Shown here one piece after another: positions 1-5,525 of a stretch of DNA of 7,750 nt. This DNA is from Christensenella sp. UBA1260 (lineage in GTDB: Bacteria > Bacillota > Clostridia > Christensenellales > CAG-917). Location of the stretch: assembly GCA_002308155.1 (NCBI GenBank), contig DBVQ01000013.1, positions 10,473 to 18,222 on the forward strand. Reading direction: 5' to 3'. Under the pieces are notes generated by a model that saw nothing but the letters and a program-made list of their open reading frames with translations, was not told the DNA's origin and made no database searches. Within the stretch, counting starts at the first letter, position 1; each line of letters opens with the position of its first letter. Made by a program: the position numbers and the translations under genes.

Positions 1-1974
1 CAGTGCTGCGGCTGCATGGCAAGGTATTGTCGAGAGTGGATCGCCATAGCAGGAAGACGCATCGCCAATCACAATTTGGATGCTGCGCTTTGAGATAGTG
101 TAAGTGCCATTTGCAAATTGTGCGTCATAGCCTATGTGCGAGCAGGTGCCCGTGATTGCATATTTGCCGACGTTGACTCCCGCCGCTTTTGTCAATGAGA
201 TAATATCGTTTGCGTTGTCGCCGTTTACGAGAGATACAGGTTGATAGGTGAGCGCCACAAGCTCATTGCCATAGATGCTCGTTTTGTTGTCAATTGTTAT
301 GGACAATTGTTTGCGTGCTACGCTTGTCGCGGCAAACGAGAGAGTGTATTCCGTTCCGCTGTAAGTCATCGTTTTGTTGACAGTTGCACCGAGAGTGTCG
401 GTGGTTGAAAATGAAACAATATCTGCGGTTGTGTTTCCCGCTGAACCGTCAACCATAAGAAGCGTTGCCGAAACAGTCAAATCACCATAGGTGATTGCGC
501 CGACGGATTGAATTGATTGTGCGATTTGGCTTGCGAAATCCAAATAGCCATCGAGATATGTGTTGATATAGTCAATTTCGCTGCTGGTTTTGTTTAAAAG
601 CAGAGAATTGTATTGCGAATACAGTGCCTGCGCATCTGCGATAATGTTTGCACCGCCGAGATTTGAGACGGCGGTTTTGAACTCGTCAAGAGTGGCGTTA
701 AGCTCGCTATATGCGCTGTTGTTTTCGCCGATTTCAAAACTTGCAACAACACTCGTGTTGTTGATAACAGCAGTGATTGTCAGTGCAGTCGCTGTTGACG
801 GGATTGTAAACGATAATGTGCGTCCGTCAAGCGTATGCACAGGCTCATCTGCGTCCGTGCAGTTTATTGAAACGGATGTTGGGGTTGCAACATACGCAAT
901 TGCGCCCGTGTTCTCGTGCATGCCTGTTGCGTCGTAGGCATAAGAAGTGGAGCTCAATCCGCTGTCCACAAGGATATTTCCGCCCACTCGCACGCGGTCT
1001 ATGTTTTGATAGACGACGTCAGTGGATTCAACAACTGTGAACTCGCCTGAGCCAAGGTTTCCAGAGATATTTGTCTTGCAGTCAACCAATGTGACACTTC
1101 CTGGGTTGATTGCTCCAAACAAACCAACATAACTTGGAGTTCCGTTTATAACGGAAAAATTGTATACTTCGCAGTCTGTCAGCAACATAGTGCCACTGCC
1201 GCTTGATGAATCGCCGATTATTCCGCCGATGTTTTGCGTGCCGCCAAGAGAGCAGTCCACTGTCAAATCTCTTGCAATACAATTTGATAAACTGTTGCCA
1301 TAGCCGACAATGCCACCCGCTGAGACGTCAGACAAATAGATTGTTGAATTGCACACTTCAAGGTTTTGAAGTGTCGCACTTGCGTCTGCACTGCCGACAA
1401 CCACACCGACATATTGATAGCCGGATACGATTGCGTCTTTGACGGTCAAATCGTGCACGGAAGCGGTTGAAGTGAGTGTGGCAAAGAACCCGCGTCTTTT
1501 TGCAAGCCCAGAGGACGTGCCTTCATTCACACTCATATTGTAAATTGTTTTGTTGTTGCCGTTGAACTCTCCCGCAAAGTTTTTGATTGGAGACCAAATA
1601 TAATGTGAACCTGTATCGGTGAAGGAAATTGCAAGCGCGTGTGTCTTATCATGCTCATATGTTTCAAACTCTTTGCAACCGTTGAGGTCAATATTTGTCA
1701 TCAAGTTGATTGTCTTGCCACTGAAATCAACGGGCTCATTGGCATAAGTCAATGATGAAAGACCTGCAAGTTGCGCGGCGGTTTCAATGTTGTAAGAGGT
1801 GTCGCCTTCGTGTCCGACATACCAACTTGTATCAATCGAGCCATCCCAAACCGAAATCTCGCCGCTTGCATAGGCAATTTGAGCATCTAACAGGACAAAA
1901 CTTCCAAAAAATAAAAGAGTTGCAATCGCAATCACGACTGCAAATCCCAATAGTTTTGTCCCAAATCTCGTCAT
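1..1974 (-). CDS. Large secreted repeat protein (GLUG-like plus MBG-like modules), 3' end beyond left edge
   Basis: An uninterrupted frame of 658 codons runs from ATG at 1974 off the left edge, so the C-terminus and any wall anchor are not seen. Residues 1-38 look like a signal peptide: Arg3 and Lys7, a hydrophobic stretch around 9-29, and a likely cleavage near AYA-S (35-37). Residues 42-150 resemble the N-terminal region usual in GLUG surface proteins (DTSWY at 48, TAAQLAGL at 65, DFSGKTINL at 83, WSPI at 127, FNGNNKTI at 137). Four GLUG-like units follow, cored on YVGVVVG (188), AGGIVGY (219), IGGIIGD (249) and YVGLFGA (282), suggesting a beta-helix. Residues 415-490 are less repetitive. 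From about 490 come MBG-like modules: a degenerate one, a clear one at 555-630 (SIYGNELVALTYQP, VGKYAITGT, GTYTISKR) and the start of another at 631. GAGG at 1982-1985 lies 7 bases before the ATG and supports this start. Role is probably adhesion or glycan contact (inference). Family assignment is from motif reading only. Confidence 0.85.
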   Translation of the reverse strand, partial: MTRFGTKLLGFAVVIAIATLLFFGSFVLLDAQIAYASGEISVWDGSIDTSWYVGHEGDTSYNIETAAQLAGLSSLTYANEPVDFSGKTINLMTNIDLNGCKEFETYEHDKTHALAISFTDTGSHYIWSPIKNFAGEFNGNNKTIYNMSVNEGTSSGLAKRRGFFATLTSTASVHDLTVKDAIVSGYQYVGVVVGSADASATLQNLEVCNSTIYLSDVSAGGIVGYGNSLSNCIARDLTVDCSLGGTQNIGGIIGDSSSGSGTMLLTDCEVYNFSVINGTPSYVGLFGAINPGSVTLVDCKTNISGNLGSGEFTVVESTDVVYQNIDRVRVGGNILVDSGLSSTSYAYDATGMHENTGAIAYVATPTSVSINCTDADEPVHTLDGRTLSFTIPSTATALTITAVINNTSVVASFEIGENNSAYSELNATLDEFKTAVSNLGGANIIADAQALYSQYNSLLLNKTSSEIDYINTYLDGYLDFASQIAQSIQSVGAITYGDLTVSATLLMVDGSAGNTTADIVSFSTTDTLGATVNKTMTYSGTEYTLSFAATSVARKQLSITIDNKTSIYGNELVALTYQPVSLVNGDNANDIISLTKAAGVNVGKYAITGTCSHIGYDAQFANGTYTISKRSIQIVIGDASSCYGDPLSTIPCHAAAAL

Positions 1975-1997
1975 CAAAAAGCCTCAACTTGTGTGTA

Positions 1998-2015
1998 TTT
2001 GTGATATATCACAAA
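1998..2015. promoter_or_regulatory. 18-bp perfect palindrome at the predicted start of transcription of the surface protein gene
   Basis: TTTGTGATATATCACAAA equals its own reverse complement. It begins 24 bases upstream of the surface-protein ATG, immediately downstream of the predicted -10 box, so it would cover the transcription start. That is a typical place for a repressor operator. The half site TTTGTGATA recalls CRP/FNR- or Rex-type sites, but the TGTGA/TCACA spacing of 4 bases does not fit the classical CRP site (6 bases). No regulator is assigned. Confidence 0.5.
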
Positions 2016-2019
2016 AAAT

Positions 2020-2048
2020 ATTCTAACACAGCAAATATGCAAACACAA
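2020..2048 (-). promoter_or_regulatory. Predicted sigma-70-type promoter of the surface protein gene
   Basis: On the minus strand, TAGAAT (2020-2025) matches the -10 consensus at 5 of 6 bases. TTGTGT (2043-2048) sits 17 bases upstream as a weak -35. The predicted start is near 2013, giving a leader of about 40 bases. The weak -35 suggests that control may depend on the neighbouring palindrome or an activator. Confidence 0.45.
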
Positions 2049-2135
2049 CACTAAATTGACAAAATCTGCCAATTTTCGACAATATTGACACACGTGTATT
2101 GCTAAAATGAGAGATTGATTTAGGAGATAGTTTGT

Positions 2136-2169
2136 TTATAAAAACAAAAACCTCGTCAAAAGACGAGAT
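2136..2169 (-). terminator. Rho-independent terminator of the tRNA-Ala gene
   Basis: On the minus strand a 6-bp stem CTCGTC/GACGAG (arms 2162-2167 and 2152-2157) with a TTTT loop is followed by GTTTTTGTTTTTA. It begins about 25 bases after the tRNA 3' end, facing the tRNA transcript. There is no T-run on the plus-strand side, so the direction is clear. Confidence 0.85.
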
Positions 2170-2183
2170 CTTTGTGCATTTGA

Positions 2184-2286
2184 GTGACATATGGTGGAGA
2201 TAAGGGGATTCGAACCCCTGGCCTTCGCATTGCGAACGCGACGCTCTACCAACTGAGCCATATCCCCGAAACAGAGGATATGTCAC
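2184..2286. repeat. 9-bp inverted repeat flanking the tRNA gene
   Basis: GTGACATAT (2184-2192) and ATATGTCAC (2278-2286) are perfect reverse complements lying just outside the tRNA. The left arm overlaps the last A of the encoded CCA. In the precursor transcript they would let the 5' leader and 3' trailer pair into a stem closing the tRNA. The complementarity is seen directly; a role in processing is inference. Confidence 0.45.
2192..2267 (-). tRNA. tRNA-Ala, anticodon CGC
   Basis: The 76-base cloverleaf folds fully. The acceptor arms are GGGGATA (2261-2267) and TATCTCC (2196-2202), the D arm is GCTC-AGTTGGTA-GAGC, the anticodon arm is TCGCG-TTCGCAA-TGCGA, and the T arm is AGGGG-TTCGAAT-CCCCT. 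The discriminator is A73 and CCA is encoded in the DNA. Reading the loop as TT-CGC-AA gives anticodon CGC, which reads the GCG alanine codon. Identity is confirmed independently by the G3-U70 wobble pair, the alanine determinant. The transcript has its own promoter and terminator. A CGC alanine tRNA is usually an extra species beside one with anticodon UGC. Confidence 0.96.
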
Positions 2287-2300
2287 ATAAATGCTAGGAT

Positions 2301-2329
2301 ATATTACTACATTTTTTTGAGATTAACAA
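2301..2329 (-). promoter_or_regulatory. Predicted promoter of the tRNA-Ala gene
   Basis: On the minus strand TTGTTA (2324-2329) and TAATAT (2301-2306) are separated by 17 bases; each matches consensus at 4 of 6. The start would fall near 2294, about 27 bases before G1 of the tRNA. No terminator is seen between the phosphoesterase stop (2337) and the tRNA, so read-through from upstream may also contribute. Confidence 0.4.
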
Positions 2330-2336
2330 GCGTTTT

Positions 2337-2801
2337 TTACATTTTGACGATTTTGTGGACGATTTTGTCTCCGCTAACTACGAAGTAGGCGTAGGACGGT
2401 GCGCCAATCATCGGAGACTGTATCGCGCCCGGGTTCAAAAGCAGGATTCCGTTTTCGGTGGTTTCCTCGGCAAAATGTGTGTGTCCGTAGAGTGCAACGT
2501 TTGCGCCGACTTCCTGCGCGCGCAGAAGAAGCGGGAGTTTGTCGCTCTTGACGTGATAATTGTGCCCGTGTGTGAGCAAAAACTTGACGTTTTCCACTTG
2601 GACGACATCTTCATCGGGGAACCCGTGATAGCCGTCGCAATTGCCTCTCACGGCGTGAAAACCGTCATTGAAGAGTATATCGCCGAGTCCGCTCAATCCG
2701 TCGCCGAGAAAAAAGACGTAGTCACTTTCGTGGGCTACGTTTTCAAGTTGCTTCGGGAGCGGAATGTGGTGGGAATCCGAAAAAACGACTATGGTCTTCA
2801 T
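2337..2801 (-). CDS. YfcE/MJ0936-family metallophosphoesterase
   Basis: A 154-residue protein with every metal-binding motif of the calcineurin-like phosphoesterase fold: SDSH (8-11), GDG (33-35), GNCD (53-56), THGH (77-80) and GHTH (106-109), then NPGA (123-126). Members of this small single-domain family bind two divalent metals and hydrolyse phosphodiester bonds on model substrates; the natural substrate is generally unknown. The length is close to that usual for the family, and there is no signal peptide, so it is cytoplasmic. The ATG is 5 bases after the stop of rdgB and has no Shine-Dalgarno sequence, which points to translation coupled to rdgB. The same rdgB-phosphoesterase order is known in Bacillus subtilis (ysnA-ysnB). 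Family assignment is firm; physiological role is unknown. Confidence 0.93.
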   Translation of the reverse strand: MKTIVVFSDSHHIPLPKQLENVAHESDYVFFLGDGLSGLGDILFNDGFHAVRGNCDGYHGFPDEDVVQVENVKFLLTHGHNYHVKSDKLPLLLRAQEVGANVALYGHTHFAEETTENGILLLNPGAIQSPMIGAPSYAYFVVSGDKIVHKIVKM

Positions 2802-2806
2802 AAAAA

Positions 2807-3394
2807 CTATTTGGCAAGGGCTTTGAGCTTTTCAACGGTGTTGCGAAGAGCTCTGCCGCGGTGGCTTACGCTGTTTTTTTCGTCAGCGGATGCCTCGGCA
2901 AAAGTCTTGCCAAGTTCTGGGCAGAAAAACAGGCTGTCATAGCCAAATCCGTGTTCGCCACGTTCTTCTTTTGCGATATATCCGTCAACTCTGCCTTCGG
3001 CAGTCAGGCTGTCGCCGTTTGGATAGCATATAGTTATGACCGTTGCAAAGTGTGCGGAACGGTCGCTTGCATTTTGAAGGTTTTTGAGCAAAAGCGCGCG
3101 ATTGTTGGCATCATTGTGTTCTTCGCCGGCGTAGCGTGCGGAATATACGCCCGGAGCGCCGTTCAGTGTGTCAACCATGAGTCCCGTGTCGTCCGCGAGG
3201 GCTATTTTGCCTGTCAGGTCGCAAATGGCCTTTGCTTTGATATAGGAGTTTTCTTTGAGTGTTGAGCCTGTTTCTTCAACGTCCACGTCAATGCCCAAAT
3301 CGGCAAGCGAATAGAGTTTGTCAAAAAATCCGCCCAAAATTGAGCGCATTTCTTGAAGTTTGTGTTGGTTGTTGGTTGCGAGTACTATTTCCAT
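2807..3394 (-). CDS. rdgB: XTP/dITP diphosphatase (RdgB/HAM1 family)
   Basis: A house-cleaning enzyme that hydrolyses ITP, dITP and XTP to the monophosphate plus pyrophosphate, keeping deaminated purines out of DNA and RNA. From the ATG at 3394 it is 195 residues, normal for the family. Hallmarks in order: ATNNQHK (6-12, phosphate binding), EETGSTLKEN (40-49), ADDTGL (67-72, with Asp69 as likely catalytic base), GVYSARYAG (82-90), GFGYDSLF (149-156) and SHRGRAL (177-183). Two usual residues differ mildly: Thr replaces Ser in DDSGL, and Ser replaces Pro in GYDPLF. A GTG at 3412 would add six residues; I prefer the ATG because it places ATNN at the usual distance from the N-terminus. Neither start has a strong ribosome site. 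It follows the symporter gene by 69 bases and overlaps nothing. Confidence 0.94.
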   Translation of the reverse strand: MEIVLATNNQHKLQEMRSILGGFFDKLYSLADLGIDVDVEETGSTLKENSYIKAKAICDLTGKIALADDTGLMVDTLNGAPGVYSARYAGEEHNDANNRALLLKNLQNASDRSAHFATVITICYPNGDSLTAEGRVDGYIAKEERGEHGFGYDSLFFCPELGKTFAEASADEKNSVSHRGRALRNTVEKLKALAK

Positions 3395-3407
3395 ATTTGT
3401 TGACAAC

Positions 3408-3460
3408 CGCACAGTTTTGCGACCTGCTTTGTCAATACGCTTTGTTCGCCAAGCTGTGCG
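3408..3460. repeat. 7-bp inverted repeat in the symporter-rdgB gap
   Basis: CGCACAG (3408-3414) and CTGTGCG (3454-3460) are reverse complements separated by 39 bases, filling most of the gap between the symporter stop and rdgB. In the minus-strand transcript this would make a long-looped hairpin just upstream of the rdgB ATG and would bury the alternative GTG start. There is no T-run after it on the minus strand, so it is not a terminator for the symporter gene. It is weak enough to be chance. Confidence 0.25.
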
Positions 3461-3463
3461 TTT

Positions 3464-5173
3464 TTAATGAGCGAAGTCGCGAATGGTTTTTGCCACATTG
3501 ATAAAGTGGTCAGCCACACGTTCTGCATTGGAGCAGAGCGACAAGAAGTGGGCTCCGACATCCGGCGAGCAAGTGCCGTCTCCGAGACGTTTGATGTGGT
3601 TTTCGGACATTTGATCAGTGAGGTCGTCAATTTGATCTTCAATCTTGTCAGCTTCGCTGAGTGCCAAGAAATCCTTTGAAACATAGGCTTTCATAACCTT
3701 TTGGAAGAGGTCGTCGATTGCCTGTTGCAGATTGCGGATTTCTTTGACGGCGGTATCGGAGAAGCGTTCGTTTGCGTCTCTCAGTTTTTCGGCATATTCT
3801 ACGATGTTTTCTGAGTAGTCGCCGATACGTTCAAGGTCGGTTATTGTATGGAATGCCGTTGACAAATACAAGTGGTCGTGACCGGTCAATGGCTTTGCGG
3901 AGAGTTTGACGATAAAGCGAACGATTTCACGATTCAAGAAGTTGAGTTGCTCTTCATTGTGTCGGAACTGCTCTTCGTCGGCAAAATCAAGAGTGCAGAC
4001 AATATCGCATGAAAGGTTGAAGTTGTGCATTGCGATTTCCGCCATGTTGACAATTTCGCTCTTTGTCTGTTGCATAGCAATAGGCGGAGTTTTGAGCAAG
4101 TGTTCGTCAATATAGAACAAACGTGGGACAAATTTCTTTTCTTCTTCCGTCTTGTGTATGCGCTCCGGCAACATTTTTTCCGTGAGTTTGACAAACGGTT
4201 TGATGAGCGGTGTGAGCATAAGCACGGTCACGGCGTTGAAAATCGTATGGAACATTGAGAGTCTAAACGCTCTTATATCTTCCGGGAACATCTTTTCAAA
4301 CAGCACGCCGATAGTGTGTTCCTGGCGAGAAATTCCCGCAACAGTCATTGCTATCGCAAGGAACAATACGACTCTCAAAACATTTGTGATAAGGTGGAAA
4401 AGCGCAAGGCGCTTTGAATTGACGTTTGCGCCGAGTGTCGCAAGAAGTGCGACGACAACAGCACCGACGTTTGAACCAAGGATGAGATAGATGCCTTGAT
4501 CGAGTGTTATAAGCCCCGAAGCGTACATCGTGATTGCGATGGACGATGTGACGCTTGAGGATTGCATAACGGCTGTGAGCACGATGCCGACGAGCGTAAG
4601 CACAAGTTCGTAGCCGGTGAAGTTGATGCTTTGAATAAAGTTCTTAATTGAGTCGGTTTCTGTAAAAACCTTCATAGAACTGCTCATCGTGGTCAAACCG
4701 AGGAACAAAAGTCCAAAACCCGAGAGCAATCCGCCGATACGTTTTGCTTTGCCTGTCTTTGCAAAATAGGTGATGAATGCGCCTATACCGGCGAGAGCGG
4801 CGAGGATGACGGATGCCGAAATCATTGATGCGCCGTCGCCAAGGAAACCGATTGCAACGATTTGACCTGTGATAGTCGTACCGAGATTTGAGCCAAGCAC
4901 GATTGCCGCGGCTTGTGTCAGAGCCATAACGCCTGCGTTGACAAAACCTATTGCCATAACCGACGTTGCGCCTGAGCTTTGAACGAGGGCGGTGGCGGCT
5001 GTGCCGATGCCGACGCCAAGCAAATTGCTCTTTGACGTCTTGGCAAACAGCGCTTTGAGTCTGTTGCCTCCAACGGATTCGAGGTTGTTGCTTATGAGTT
5101 TTATTGCAACCAAAAATACGCCGATACCGGCAAGAAGTCCGAGTAATGCTGTAATAATTTGAACTGCCGACAT
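3464..5173 (-). CDS. Na+/phosphate cotransporter family protein with C-terminal PhoU-like domain
   Basis: A 569-residue inner-membrane protein. The N-terminal part (about 1-325) has the inverted duplication of the Na/Pi cotransporter II family: the paired signature QSSGATS (65-71) and QSSSVTS (204-210), each followed by a GSN element (GSNLGTT 94-100; GSNVGAV 233-239), with around eight to ten hydrophobic segments. The C-terminal part (about 360-569) is charged, helical and PhoU-like (for example ITDLERIGDYSENI and SNAERVADHFINV), as usual in the long bacterial members. Expected role is sodium-driven phosphate uptake, though some relatives may have regulatory or other anion roles. It has its own strong promoter and a 94-base structured leader. 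No clear Shine-Dalgarno sequence precedes the ATG at 5173. No terminator was found before rdgB, so the two may be cotranscribed. A link between phosphate status and rdgB expression would be inference. Confidence 0.93.
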   Translation of the reverse strand: MSAVQIITALLGLLAGIGVFLVAIKLISNNLESVGGNRLKALFAKTSKSNLLGVGIGTAATALVQSSGATSVMAIGFVNAGVMALTQAAAIVLGSNLGTTITGQIVAIGFLGDGASMISASVILAALAGIGAFITYFAKTGKAKRIGGLLSGFGLLFLGLTTMSSSMKVFTETDSIKNFIQSINFTGYELVLTLVGIVLTAVMQSSSVTSSIAITMYASGLITLDQGIYLILGSNVGAVVVALLATLGANVNSKRLALFHLITNVLRVVLFLAIAMTVAGISRQEHTIGVLFEKMFPEDIRAFRLSMFHTIFNAVTVLMLTPLIKPFVKLTEKMLPERIHKTEEEKKFVPRLFYIDEHLLKTPPIAMQQTKSEIVNMAEIAMHNFNLSCDIVCTLDFADEEQFRHNEEQLNFLNREIVRFIVKLSAKPLTGHDHLYLSTAFHTITDLERIGDYSENIVEYAEKLRDANERFSDTAVKEIRNLQQAIDDLFQKVMKAYVSKDFLALSEADKIEDQIDDLTDQMSENHIKRLGDGTCSPDVGAHFLSLCSNAERVADHFINVAKTIRDFAH

Positions 5174-5192
5174 AGTTTGTTCTTTTGTTTGT

Positions 5193-5246
5193 CTATCGCA
5201 ACTTCACGATAGTGGCGCGCTTGACTTTGCAAGGTCACCTGCGCGC
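5193..5246 (-). promoter_or_regulatory. Two hairpins in the symporter mRNA leader
   Basis: The predicted leader (about 5174-5267) holds two adjacent stem-loops in the minus-strand RNA. The first has GCGCGC arms (5241-5246 with 5215-5220) and an inner 4-bp pairing (5222-5225 with 5234-5237) around an 8-base loop. The second has arms CTATCG/CGATAG (5207-5212 with 5193-5198) around an 8-base loop. Neither is followed by a T-run, so attenuation by termination is not indicated. The roughly 20 bases before the ATG are A-rich and unstructured. I recognise no known riboswitch. Confidence 0.45.
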
Positions 5247-5273
5247 TATGCGCATTTTAATGTCATTTTTATT

Positions 5274-5302
5274 AGTATAAACAATATGGCAAAAAATGTA
5301 AA
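5274..5302 (-). promoter_or_regulatory. Strong predicted sigma-70-type promoter of the symporter gene
   Basis: On the minus strand TTTACA (5297-5302) and TATACT (5274-5279) are separated by exactly 17 bases, and each matches consensus at 5 of 6. Transcription should start near 5267, giving a leader of about 94 bases. I saw no convincing Pho-box direct repeats nearby. Confidence 0.7.
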
Positions 5303-5336
5303 CTGAAAATGCTACAATATCAATTTTTGGGCATAA

Positions 5337-5506
5337 AACACGATACGTGTAGCAAAATATTGAAACACGAAACGTGCTATATATGCGCAATTTTCAACAA
5401 ATTATACCTTCAAAACATTTGTCAAAAGTGACAGATAAAGTCCAAAATATCACAAAATCCCCACTATTTAGTAGAGATTTTGCAAAAACACGAACCGTGT
5501 AGTAAA
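5337..5506. repeat. Three dispersed copies of an ACACG-N3-CGTGT dyad
   Basis: Copies lie at about 5338-5350 (ACACGATACGTGT), 5365-5377 (ACACGAAACGTGC, one mismatch in the outer arm) and 5489-5501 (ACACGAACCGTGT). The first and last share further flank: AAA before, and TAG then an AAAA run after. Each is a 5-bp (4-bp in copy two) dyad around 3 bases. All lie in the 352-base gap between the symporter gene and dinB. Spacing is irregular, so this is not a CRISPR array. Regulator sites or small intergenic repeat relics are both possible. Confidence 0.5.
5452..5478 (-). terminator. Probable intrinsic terminator downstream of dinB
   Basis: On the minus strand a 9-10 bp stem with two G-U pairs (arms 5469-5478 and 5457-5466) closes on a very short A-rich loop and is followed by TTTTGTGATATTTTGG. 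It begins 48 bases after the dinB stop. The dyad copy at 5489-5501 lies between and is itself followed by TTTTT on this strand, so it could act as a weak first terminator. Confidence 0.5.
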
Positions 5507-5525
5507 AATGGATGTTAGTTTATTC

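Noticed and set aside
590..2054. Several plus-strand open frames of 74-115 codons opposite the surface protein gene
   Set aside because: They overlap a continuous 658-codon minus-strand frame with signal peptide and recognisable repeats. They have no ribosome sites or recognisable motifs, so they are antisense shadows.
2055..2083. Imperfect dyad ATTGAC-AAAAT ... ATTTT-CGACAAT upstream of the surface protein promoter
   Set aside because: The arms are mostly A/T and interrupted by mismatches; not above what A/T-rich intergenic DNA gives by chance.
2085..2107. Plus-strand promoter TTGACA ... TAAAAT
   Set aside because: The spacer is only 12 bases, and the plus strand downstream carries no gene.
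2192..2267. tRNA as an integration (attachment) site of a mobile element
   Set aside because: No integrase gene and no direct repeat of the tRNA 3' end are present in the window.
2355..3265. Plus-strand frames of 195 and 134 codons over rdgB and the phosphoesterase gene
   Set aside because: The minus-strand frames carry complete catalytic motifs of known families. The plus-strand products resemble nothing and overlap one another.
5337..5506. CRISPR array
   Set aside because: Three short copies at irregular spacing (about 27 and 124 bases) and no repeat longer than about 23 bases; no cas genes.
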